Under the pieces are notes generated by a model. That model was not told the DNA's origin. It saw nothing but the letters and a program-made list of their open reading frames with translations, and did not search any database. Below, piece after piece: positions 1 to 6,526 of a DNA stretch of 9,044 bases; positions within the stretch are counted from its first letter, which is position 1; each line of letters begins with the position of its first letter. Source of the DNA: Elusimicrobiota bacterium (GTDB lineage: Bacteria; Elusimicrobiota; UBA5214; JBBAAG01); the NCBI GenBank assembly GCA_041658405.1, contig JBBAAG010000101.1, positions 1 to 9,044 of the forward strand, read 5' to 3'. The position numbers and the translations under genes are program-made.

Positions 1-198
1 ATGACACCGGTAGAGTTTGAGAATAGGCAAAAGAACGAGGCTTTGATTTCTACTAATTTATATGCTTGACTTAATGGGGGGCATTACATCTTGAATCCCT
101 TTTTTGGTTCTCAAGTTTTATTTTACTAAACGCGGACTTAACAGATTGAGCATTGGATTTCCGCTTTATGCTAAGTATTTTCACCAACTGATCCCACC
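1..198. other. Left-edge stretch without a convincing gene
   Basis: A 22-codon open frame starts at base 1 (MTPVEFENRQ...) and stops at 67-69. It could be the tail of a gene cut by the window edge or chance, and nothing in it is recognisable. The rest has stops in all frames. Small interleaved inverted repeats are visible (GCGGA 132-136 with TCCGC 160-164; AGCAT 149-153 with ATGCT 168-172). A weak sigma-70-like pair, TTGGAT (153-158) and TATTTT (176-181) with a 17-base spacer, could drive the downstream genes, but neither box is close to consensus. No tRNA, CRISPR or insertion sequence was seen. Confidence 0.5.
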
Positions 199-234
199 AT
201 GACATTATTTAATGAGTATATTCGCATATATATA

Positions 235-255
235 TTTTTCTGTGCACAGGAAAAA
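235..255. promoter_or_regulatory. Palindrome centred on CTGTGCACAG
   Basis: A perfect 10-base palindrome CTGTGCACAG (240-249) is flanked by T5 on the left (235-239) and by one G and A5 on the right (251-255). This gives two near-complete 10-base arms with a single bulge. The symmetry is typical of a site bound by a dimeric regulator. It lies about 70 bases upstream of the first supported gene start (322) and outside any supported coding region. It could also fold into an RNA hairpin. No regulator is encoded in the window, so an operator role is inference. Confidence 0.4.
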
Positions 256-274
256 CAAACACCAGTAACATGTA

Positions 275-322
275 TTCTACAGTATAGAAAAGTATATAAA
301 CTCCGGAGTTGTAACTGTAGAA
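275..322. promoter_or_regulatory. Nested inverted repeat over the RBS and start of the first gene
   Basis: An outer 9-base perfect inverted repeat, TTCTACAGT (275-283) and ACTGTAGAA (314-322), encloses an inner perfect 12-base palindrome AACTCCGGAGTT (299-310). The right outer arm ends on the A of the ATG at 322, and the only Shine-Dalgarno-like GGAG (305-308) sits inside the inner palindrome. If transcribed, folding would hide both the ribosome site and the start codon. If not, the palindromes could be operators. The arms are seen directly; the regulatory role is inferred. Confidence 0.45.
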
Positions 323-519
323 TGACAAACAAATATCAAGGATGGAAAAAGAACTTAAAAACGTTATGCGACGAGTGTACTGACATCAACCACAAACTGA
401 CGCACATCATTGAACAAACAAGACAGATTTATCATGTTTTGTCCTGTCTCGATGATTGGCGGGGATATAACACAGGTAAAACCAGTGATTATGCCAGTGA
501 CGATGAAAATAGCGTTTAA
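322..519 (+). CDS. Small hypothetical protein, 65 residues
   Basis: I do not recognise this protein. It is hydrophilic and probably helical (residues about 7-45), with a CDEC pair at 16-19, one more Cys at 42, and an acidic tail (SDDENSV). There is no signal peptide or membrane segment. The start at 322 was chosen over an in-frame ATG at 199. The longer form has no ribosome site and would place two palindromes (235-255, 275-322) inside coding sequence, while 322 has GGAG 13 bases upstream. It ends 35 bases before the coiled-coil gene and points the same way, so it probably belongs to the same transcript as the HerA-like ATPase. A 10-base palindrome AACTTAAGTT (518-527) overlaps its TAA. It may be a small partner or regulator of the module, or a chance ORF. 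Confidence 0.5.
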   Translation: MTNKYQGWKKNLKTLCDECTDINHKLTHIIEQTRQIYHVLSCLDDWRGYNTGKTSDYASDDENSV

Positions 520-554
520 CTTAAGTTCACAAATCCGTCCGCTAAAAACACAAA

Positions 555-1145
555 ATGGAACCAAAATACAAATCTAACTTGAAGTATAGTAACTGCGTCT
601 TTAGTGGTTACCAGAACAAAGACACAGATGACAATAGCTTCAATAAAGTATTTAACGACCTCCCAGAACTTAACACTTTTTATCAGTTGATAAGAAAACA
701 AAAACAAAGTGAAGAGACGGATAATCTCTTAGACAAAATAACCTATGAACGGCATTTTCTAAAGAAGAATTCGCTCTGGCAGATAGTTGGCCTCATAAAC
801 GAACGGACAGCTGAACGGGACAAGCGTATCGATGATATTGACAAAGCTATTTGCGACGTACATACCAACCAGTTTAACTTAAACGCTAATTATTCTGATA
901 TGGACAGGCGGCTTAAAACCAATTTAGATAAGATAGGCACCGATTTAGAATTAGAAAAGTCCAAAGAACGGATCAACACCTGGCAGGACGTGTCACAATT
1001 AAGGAAAGAACTGGTACCGTTGCTTGAAGAATATTTGTCGTCTTTAAGGAAAATGGAAATCTTAAATCCGGGATATGAAGAACCGAATATCGTTAACTAC
1101 AAAAAATGTCCCCCGGTATATAAAATGCCCCAGAGGCGGCCATAA
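555..1145 (+). CDS. Helical, probably coiled-coil protein upstream of HerA-like ATPase
   Basis: This 196-residue protein is of unrecognised family. Residues 1-35 are polar and low in structure (YKSNLKYSNC...). Residues about 40-170 are strongly helical and rich in charged residues with spaced hydrophobics (for example LINERTAERDKRIDDIDKAI, then LRKELVPLLEEYLSSLRKM), as in a coiled coil. The tail is proline- and tyrosine-rich and basic (PPVYKMPQRRP). There is no signal peptide, membrane segment or catalytic motif. The ATG at 555 is the first possible start, because an in-frame TAA lies at 543-545; it has no clear Shine-Dalgarno, so translation may be coupled to the gene before it. It ends 2 bases before the ATPase ATG. 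It is plausibly a structural or adaptor partner of that ATPase, which is inferred from adjacency. Confidence 0.85.
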   Translation: MEPKYKSNLKYSNCVFSGYQNKDTDDNSFNKVFNDLPELNTFYQLIRKQKQSEETDNLLDKITYERHFLKKNSLWQIVGLINERTAERDKRIDDIDKAICDVHTNQFNLNANYSDMDRRLKTNLDKIGTDLELEKSKERINTWQDVSQLRKELVPLLEEYLSSLRKMEILNPGYEEPNIVNYKKCPPVYKMPQRRP

Positions 1146-1147
1146 AA

Positions 1148-3226
1148 ATGGTTGACATGATTCCCAAATCGGAGGCGGTAAAACAAACAATAGAGAAACT
1201 CAAACCACTAATTGGCGAACCTACTGCCAACAAGTATTGGCTAGTATGGAACTTGGAAAACGAGGATGGCAAACAACAGATTGAAGAGATGCTGCAACTA
1301 CAATATTTAAAGTTATTCGGTGAGCGGTTTAACTCGGAAGTTTCGTTTACTCCTATCCCCAAAGAAGAAGCGGACGGGAATCTATACATCGGCGATGTTG
1401 TATATAACGGAAAGAAACTTTATCCGTTTAAGTTAAGATTAAACGAACTACCTATGCACACAGCAATATTTGGCAGGTCCGGCGCGGGTAAAAGCAACAC
1501 GCTCTTTTGTATGGTAACTTCCTTATTAAAAACCCAGGATACTAACACCAAAATATTGTCATTTGATTTCAAACGTGAAATGCGCGCGATTTTATCTGAT
1601 AAACTGGGCAAGAATTTACGAGTGTATACGGTCGGGCGTAACGACGTAGTCCCTTTTTGCTGGAACCCGTTGATTCCGCCATCACCTGAAATTAACGCTA
1701 ACAACTGGATGGAACTGATACTCGATGTATTAGGGAAAGCATTTTATGTTGGCGACGGCGCAATGGACGTTTTGAAACGAGGGATTTCTGCTTGTTACAA
1801 AGAATGGGGAGTTTATTCTAATGCTCCTAAAACTTACCCGACTTTCAAGGATGTTTACCAAAAAGTTGAATCAATGGAAATGAAAGGCCGGCAAGGAGAC
1901 TGGCGAGCGAGTGCGTTAAGAGTATTACGAGCGCTTTCGTTTGGCGAACTGGGAAAAGCGTTGAGTACACCGTATCCGGTACCTTTAGATACAATTTTTA
2001 ACACCCATTGCGTGTTTGAGTTAGACTCTTTATCTGCTGCCAAAAGCTCGTTTTTCACTGCTGCAATATTGTTGTGGGTTTACCAGTATGAGTTAGAACG
2101 GTTCAGCAAGGGCAACAAACCGGACGGGTTAGAACGGCTGGTAATAATTGACGAAGCGCATAACGTGTTCCCCAAACACGAAGGTAAAGAAACAACTATG
2201 GAGACCATGCTCAGGCAAGCACGGTTTCTTGGCTGCGGGATAGTATTGTCCGACCAGGTACCCAGCGAGATATCGCCGATAGCGTTAGCAAACACGATGA
2301 CACACGTGAATCTGAACCAAAAGAACCGCGCAGACATAAACACTGCCGCAGCGAACCTTTTACTCACTATGGACCAAAAAGAGTCTTTGGGGCATTTGAA
2401 GTTAGGCGAGGCAATAGTAAGGATAGCGGGGAGATACACTTATCCGTTTATGATTTCCATTCCAGCAAATATGATAAAAGAGAACAAGGTTACAGACAAT
2501 ATGGTAAAAGCGCATATGGAAGGACTGGTTTCAAGTGATTGGTATTCCGCATATTCCGGGGTTAATTCAGGGGAAAATAGCCGAACTGAACCTATTCCGG
2601 TACCGCATAAAGAACTAACGGAAGAAGAGAAACTATTCATAATAGACATTATGAATTATCAATATGAACCTATATCTACAAGGTATAAAAGAATGAATAT
2701 AAGTATAAGGAAAGGGAATAGGATAAAGAATATGTTAATGAACAAAGGTCTTATTGAGACGGAAAAGATTGAAACCGGTACCGGTTGGGTTTTGTTGTCA
2801 AAACTATCCAAAACAGGGGAATTACAAATGAAAGAACTGGGGTACAATATCGATAAACTCAACGGCAAAGCCGGTCTGGAGCATGAATACTGGCGGCACA
2901 AAATCGCGGACTATATGATGAGCAAGGGGTATAAAATAGAGATGGAAGTTCCTGTGAACGGTGAGACAGATATCATAGCTACTTTACCGGGTTCTAACCC
3001 CGAAGACGATATCAAAATTGCTATAGAAATTGAAACGGGGAAGGGGAACATCCAAAGTGCTATAGACAATATTAACAAAAATCTCAAAGCCGGCTATCAT
3101 TCCATTATTTCTGTAGCAACGAACAAAAATGCTTTAGCCAGTATCAAAAACAAACTTGAGGAATTGGGGATGAATAATGATAAAAATATCAAAATCATTC
3201 TTATAAATGATTTTGTTGCCCAGTAA
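1148..3226 (+). CDS. HerA/VirD4-type (DUF87) ATPase with winged helix and PD-(D/E)XK-like C-terminus
   Basis: This 692-residue protein is a RecA-fold, probably hexameric, ATPase of the HerA/FtsK/VirD4 class that pumps DNA using ATP. An N-terminal segment (about 60-108) has the small beta domain usual before the P-loop (LYIGDVVYNGKK). Walker A is GRSGAGKSN at 109-117. Walker B is VIIDEAHN at 332-339, with the Asp-Glu pair at 335-336. A sensor-like LRQARFLGCGIVLSDQ spans 355-370. Residues about 489-565 look like a winged helix (EEEKLFIIDIM ... LSKTGELQMKELG). The C-terminus (about 576-692) begins LEHEYWRHKIADY and carries ETD (Asp608) followed by AIEIETGK (Glu627, Glu629, Lys632), as in PD-(D/E)XK-like folds. 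Its helix and following strand resemble nuclease tails fused to DUF87 ATPases. GAGG (1133-1136) precedes the start; an ATG at 1157 is an alternative. The ATPase call is firm, the nuclease call is moderate, and the role (defence, conjugation or repair) is open. Confidence 0.93.
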   Translation: MVDMIPKSEAVKQTIEKLKPLIGEPTANKYWLVWNLENEDGKQQIEEMLQLQYLKLFGERFNSEVSFTPIPKEEADGNLYIGDVVYNGKKLYPFKLRLNELPMHTAIFGRSGAGKSNTLFCMVTSLLKTQDTNTKILSFDFKREMRAILSDKLGKNLRVYTVGRNDVVPFCWNPLIPPSPEINANNWMELILDVLGKAFYVGDGAMDVLKRGISACYKEWGVYSNAPKTYPTFKDVYQKVESMEMKGRQGDWRASALRVLRALSFGELGKALSTPYPVPLDTIFNTHCVFELDSLSAAKSSFFTAAILLWVYQYELERFSKGNKPDGLERLVIIDEAHNVFPKHEGKETTMETMLRQARFLGCGIVLSDQVPSEISPIALANTMTHVNLNQKNRADINTAAANLLLTMDQKESLGHLKLGEAIVRIAGRYTYPFMISIPANMIKENKVTDNMVKAHMEGLVSSDWYSAYSGVNSGENSRTEPIPVPHKELTEEEKLFIIDIMNYQYEPISTRYKRMNISIRKGNRIKNMLMNKGLIETEKIETGTGWVLLSKLSKTGELQMKELGYNIDKLNGKAGLEHEYWRHKIADYMMSKGYKIEMEVPVNGETDIIATLPGSNPEDDIKIAIEIETGKGNIQSAIDNINKNLKAGYHSIISVATNKNALASIKNKLEELGMNNDKNIKIILINDFVAQ

Positions 3227-3236
3227 TCGACAACCT

Positions 3237-3259
3237 AAAATATTTCCGTATAATATTTT
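3237..3259. terminator. Weak AT-only hairpin after the ATPase gene
   Basis: AAAATATT (3237-3244) and AATATTTT (3252-3259) form a perfect 8-base stem with a 7-base loop, 10 bases after the ATPase stop. The A-run on one side and T-run on the other fit a bidirectional intrinsic terminator. The stem has no GC pairs, so it would be weak. It may simply be AT-rich background. Confidence 0.3.
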
Positions 3260-3363
3260 GAACGAGAGAGATACTATTAACAATAGGTTAGTACTCTAAA
3301 GAAACAAATAAATATTCTGAAATGATTATCGTTAGTAATAGGAAGAAATTGTCAAAATATAAC

Positions 3364-3393
3364 TTGACAAAACTCGTATTGCTTGCTAATAAT
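3364..3393 (+). promoter_or_regulatory. Candidate sigma-70 promoter, distal
   Basis: A perfect -35 box TTGACA (3364-3369) is followed after 18 bases by AATAAT (3388-3393), five of six matches to the -10 consensus. Transcription would begin near 3400 and give a leader of about 280 bases before the start at 3681. A 5-base inverted repeat (AATCT 3391-3395, AGATT 3403-3407) overlaps the -10 and predicted start point. Confidence 0.45.
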
Positions 3394-3403
3394 CTTATTA
3401 ATA

Positions 3404-3427
3404 GATTCAAACAAGCTTCATTGAATC
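3404..3427 (+). other. Stem-loop just after the distal promoter
   Basis: GATTCAA (3404-3410) and TTGAATC (3421-3427) form a perfect 7-base stem with a 10-base loop, immediately downstream of the predicted start of transcription from 3364-3393. No T-run follows, so it is not a classic terminator. It may be a 5'-end RNA structure or a DNA palindrome. Confidence 0.35.
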
Positions 3428-3577
3428 GTTGTACCAGTGGAATCTGCAAATAATGTTGTACGTAAAACAAATAAAGGAAATTATTTTGTATAAGTTTGAA
3501 CATTTTATGGGATTTTGGTGTCGTATATTAATGAGAGGCAACAAATAAATGTATCACAGTGCATTACCGGAGGGATA

Positions 3578-3610
3578 ATGTTGAAAAAAGAAAATAAAAT
3601 ATTTTTGTGA
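3578..3610 (+). CDS. Possible 10-residue leader peptide
   Basis: An ATG at 3578 follows a strong Shine-Dalgarno-like GGAGGG (3569-3574) by only three bases, a tight spacing. The frame encodes MLKKENKIFL and stops at TGA 3608-3610. The sequence looks like the first residues of a signal peptide (basic, then hydrophobic) cut off early. It could be a regulatory leader peptide, the relic of a lost gene start, or a chance ribosome site. No run of a single amino acid codon, the usual attenuator sign, is present apart from Lys-rich codons. Confidence 0.3.
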   Translation: MLKKENKIFL

Positions 3611-3613
3611 ACT

Positions 3614-3642
3614 TTTTCATTGTTTGAAGTGTCTAATATAAT
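3614..3642 (+). promoter_or_regulatory. Candidate sigma-70 promoter, proximal
   Basis: A perfect -10 box TATAAT lies at 3637-3642 and a partial -35 TTTTCA at 3614-3619 (four of six matches), with a 17-base spacer. Transcription would begin near 3649, about 30 bases before the tail-fibre-like gene. This is the best placed promoter for the three-gene right-hand operon. Confidence 0.5.
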
Positions 3643-3680
3643 GAAGACAAGTACAAGGATTAAAGAAATGGGAGTAAATT

Positions 3681-6521
3681 ATGGTTATTACCAGCAATGT
3701 TCCTGAGGATTTTAGCACGATTCAGGATGCGATTGATTATCTTGATACACAAAGTCTTGACGAAAGTAATAGAGGGATAGTTCTAGTAAACGATAATATA
3801 GTTGAGGGTAATATATCATTAAAATCTTTTATTACCATAAAAGGAAGAGGAAAAGAATATACAAAAATCAGTTCCACGAATCCAATATTTTTAATAGGCG
3901 AAAATGACTGTATTATTGAAGATTTAACAATAGCTAGTACTGCTGCAGCAGCATGCGTTCAAATTTATGCTAATGACATAACGATTTCAAAATGTAATAT
4001 TGAGTCTACCAACAATACCGGAGTTTCGATATTATCAAACTCAACAGCTGTTGTTATTGAAAATTGTAATGTAAAAGGTAAGACTTATGGAATCTATTCT
4101 GAAGGTTTAATTAATTTAATTAAAGACTCTTCTATAAAAAACACAACTGCGTCAGGTACTGATAAATATGCTATTTATGTGACTTATCCAACTGAGACAG
4201 AGTACGTACTTTTATCATTGCAAAATTCACGATTTTATGGTGCACAAGGTGCTTCTCCATCAACCGAAGGTATTCCAGAGGCTGGATCTCCTGCAATGTA
4301 CTTAGCGAGAGCAAACGCACATACCGAAGTAGTATTGAGTGGTTTATTTTTGGCAGGTAATTATGCATATGCTATAGATGGGGTTAAAGGTGCAATTTTA
4401 GATTTTAATGGAGGCTTTTATGGTACTAGAGTTAATACAAGTAACATAACAGTTAACGAAAACCAGCCATCGGCATACATAAAGGATATACCCTACCAAA
4501 GTTATTTATCAAATGGCGGTTTTGAAGTATGGTCTAATGGGATTAGTGTGGTTCCAGACGGGTGGAACACAGATTGGGAAGTTGCTCAAGATGTCGGTTA
4601 TTTATCAAAATATTCTGCAGTACTATCAGTTTTAGAAGAAGGGACAGAAACAAAGTTATTTCAAGAAAAAGAACATCCAGAATCCTTTGCCAATAAAAAA
4701 TTAAGTATTGATTGTTGGACAAAAGTGAGTTCATTAGTTCCGGATACTATAACATCAAAAGTACGTGTACGAATTAACGGTGAAATTGAAGGAGAAATAT
4801 CAAACACTTCCACAGATTGGGAAAAAATTGAGTTAACAGTAGATGTACCATCAAATATAAATTCTCTTGTTATTGAATTGGTTGGTATAAGTGTTGCTGG
4901 TCCGGGAGAAGCTTTTTTTGATAATATTATGGCGGTGATAGGCATTGCTCCTGCGGATTATCGTCCTCAAACATCTATAGGACCTGATGGACTTTCAGCA
5001 AAATCCGTATTACCATTGAAGATAGCAGATAATCCATATCCAAATATTTTAGGCAATGGTGGTTTTGAAACATGGTTGACAGATACTGTTGCTGATTTTT
5101 GGATAAAAGAAACGAGTGGTAGTGGTACTGTAAGTAAGAATACAGATACCCAGTTTGTTAAGTCTGGTTCGACTAGCATTCAACTAACAAAAGTTCTAAA
5201 TACAGACGTTGTGATATTGAAACAAAAAATTGAAGTATGTTCGCAGTTTCAAAATAAACCAATTAGTGTAAGCATATGGACTTATGTGTCTGCTTCCGGT
5301 CAAGCAAAGATGACAATATATGATGACAGCGCAAGTCAAAATGTACAAAATTCTGCTGAAGAAGGATGGGAATTATTAAATATTTCCAATTTTGTCCCTA
5401 CCAGCGGGAGCGTATGGATAGTTTTGGAAAATGTACTGAGTATTTCCGGAAATGTATATTTTGATGATGCAATGTTGTCGTTAACTCGTGAATCAACTGA
5501 TTTTATCGTCAATCCAGATAAAGTAATTGTTAAGGATTTAATCGTAGAGAATGAAATAAAGTTCAAAGAAGGAAATCTATCGGCAGGAACTACAGAAGGA
5601 ATTGGATTAAAAGATAGTACGGGTAATTTAGGGGTTTGGGTAAAGGATGGTGGGGATGTTGGAATAGGAACAAGTGATCCTTCTTCAAAATTAGATGTTA
5701 TCGGCAATGATGGTTCTGTCAATAATAGCGCTCCAGATGTGTTGAATGTTTTGGGTGGTACTGGCGGTGACGGAAACACAAAAGGTGGAGATATTAAACT
5801 AACAGCAGGAGTTGGCGGGGCAAATCCAAGCGCCCAAGCCGGTGTGGGTGGTAATATACTGCTATCTGGTGGAACCGGAGGAACTGGTGACATAAGTGGT
5901 AAAGGTGGAGATGTTAAAATTCAAGGCGGAAGCAGTCCAGTTGAGCCCGGGAATGTGCTACTGGCGTATGAGGGTGGAAAAGTAGGGATTGGCGTTATAA
6001 ATCCTACAAAAACACTGGATGTGGCTGGAGAAATAAAAAGTACCGTAGATAATACGGAATTTTATATGGTTCCCCAGGGTGCGATAATTATGTGGTCGGG
6101 AGCGATTAATAGTATACCAACCGGATGGGCGTTATGCAACGGGAGTAATGGTACTCCGGATTTGAGGGATAAGTTCATAGTTGGAGCAGGGAATAGTTAC
6201 AACGTGGCAGATACGGGTGGTTCAACGACAATGGCGCATACTCATACAGGACCAAATCATAACCATGAAGCATTTTGGGCTGACGGTTCTTATCAGGTTT
6301 GGGGATATAAGAGTGATGGTAGCTTACAGGATCATCAACTGTGGTTTTATGGAACTAAATATAATGTTACGTCAGGGAATACAGATGCATATAAAGCGTA
6401 CGGAGGTATGAATAGTACGCATTATTATACTACTATGGCTGGAAATGGAATCACCGGCGCTGCTTCAAATACTGAAAATCGACCGCCATACTACGCGTTA
6501 GCATACATAATGAAATTGTAA
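3681..6521 (+). CDS. Mosaic tail-fibre-like protein: beta-helix, two jelly rolls, Gly-rich repeats, tail collar
   Basis: This 946-residue protein appears built for surface binding. Residues about 1-260 begin PEDFSTIQDAIDYL and show the repeating short strands of a pectate-lyase-type right-handed beta-helix (IEDLTIAS, ISKCNIES, IENCNVKG). Two jelly-roll, carbohydrate-binding-like domains follow, each opening with NGGFE.W (from 278 and 459) and closing with a FDDAM/FFDNIM strand. Residues 660-675 and 768-783 are two copies of the fibre motif VGIG..(D/N)P...LDV.G, enclosing glycine-rich repeats (692-766). From 800 a phage tail-collar domain follows (GAIIMWSGAINSIPTGWALC, TPDLRDKFIVGAG, AHTHTGPNHNH), ending ENRPPYYALAYIMKL. 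GGGAG (3670-3674) is a good ribosome site, and an in-frame TAA at 3675-3677 rules out an earlier start, so there is no signal peptide. It could be a prophage or injection-system fibre, or an adhesin exported another way. Confidence 0.93.
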   Translation: MVITSNVPEDFSTIQDAIDYLDTQSLDESNRGIVLVNDNIVEGNISLKSFITIKGRGKEYTKISSTNPIFLIGENDCIIEDLTIASTAAAACVQIYANDITISKCNIESTNNTGVSILSNSTAVVIENCNVKGKTYGIYSEGLINLIKDSSIKNTTASGTDKYAIYVTYPTETEYVLLSLQNSRFYGAQGASPSTEGIPEAGSPAMYLARANAHTEVVLSGLFLAGNYAYAIDGVKGAILDFNGGFYGTRVNTSNITVNENQPSAYIKDIPYQSYLSNGGFEVWSNGISVVPDGWNTDWEVAQDVGYLSKYSAVLSVLEEGTETKLFQEKEHPESFANKKLSIDCWTKVSSLVPDTITSKVRVRINGEIEGEISNTSTDWEKIELTVDVPSNINSLVIELVGISVAGPGEAFFDNIMAVIGIAPADYRPQTSIGPDGLSAKSVLPLKIADNPYPNILGNGGFETWLTDTVADFWIKETSGSGTVSKNTDTQFVKSGSTSIQLTKVLNTDVVILKQKIEVCSQFQNKPISVSIWTYVSASGQAKMTIYDDSASQNVQNSAEEGWELLNISNFVPTSGSVWIVLENVLSISGNVYFDDAMLSLTRESTDFIVNPDKVIVKDLIVENEIKFKEGNLSAGTTEGIGLKDSTGNLGVWVKDGGDVGIGTSDPSSKLDVIGNDGSVNNSAPDVLNVLGGTGGDGNTKGGDIKLTAGVGGANPSAQAGVGGNILLSGGTGGTGDISGKGGDVKIQGGSSPVEPGNVLLAYEGGKVGIGVINPTKTLDVAGEIKSTVDNTEFYMVPQGAIIMWSGAINSIPTGWALCNGSNGTPDLRDKFIVGAGNSYNVADTGGSTTMAHTHTGPNHNHEAFWADGSYQVWGYKSDGSLQDHQLWFYGTKYNVTSGNTDAYKAYGGMNSTHYYTTMAGNGITGAASNTENRPPYYALAYIMKL

Positions 6522-6526
6522 TTATT

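Larger units (their letters stand above)
3227..3680. other. AT-rich intergenic region and probable long leader
   Basis: The 454 bases between the ATPase and the tail-fibre-like gene contain no protein-sized gene I can support on either strand. They hold a weak AT hairpin, two candidate promoters, a stem-loop and a 10-codon mini-ORF, all listed separately. The word ACAAATAAA occurs three times (from 3304, 3467 and 3541) and GTTGTAC twice (3429-3435, 3455-3461), without regular spacing. A second weak inverted repeat is CAAATAAT (3447-3454) with ATTATTT (3480-3486). Confidence 0.6.

Noticed and set aside
199..321. N-terminal extension of the small gene from an ATG at 199
   Set aside because: No ribosome site precedes 199, the added sequence is Cys/Tyr-rich and unlike a protein start, and it would place both palindromic elements inside coding sequence.
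3288..3503. 71-residue hydrophobic open frame on the minus strand in the intergenic region
   Set aside because: There is no Shine-Dalgarno upstream of its start, the composition is typical of AT-rich background, and it overlaps promoter-like and hairpin signals on the plus strand.
3507..3548. Short plus-strand frame MGFWCRILMRGNK
   Set aside because: It is 13 codons with no ribosome site and no recognisable pattern.
5336..5893. 185-residue proline-rich open frame on the minus strand
   Set aside because: It is antisense to the glycine-rich repeats; GGN codons read as proline codons on the other strand, which explains both its length and composition.
6181..6411. 76-residue frame overlapping the collar region in another plus frame
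   Set aside because: It lies fully inside a confidently identified domain and has no ribosome site or protein-like pattern.
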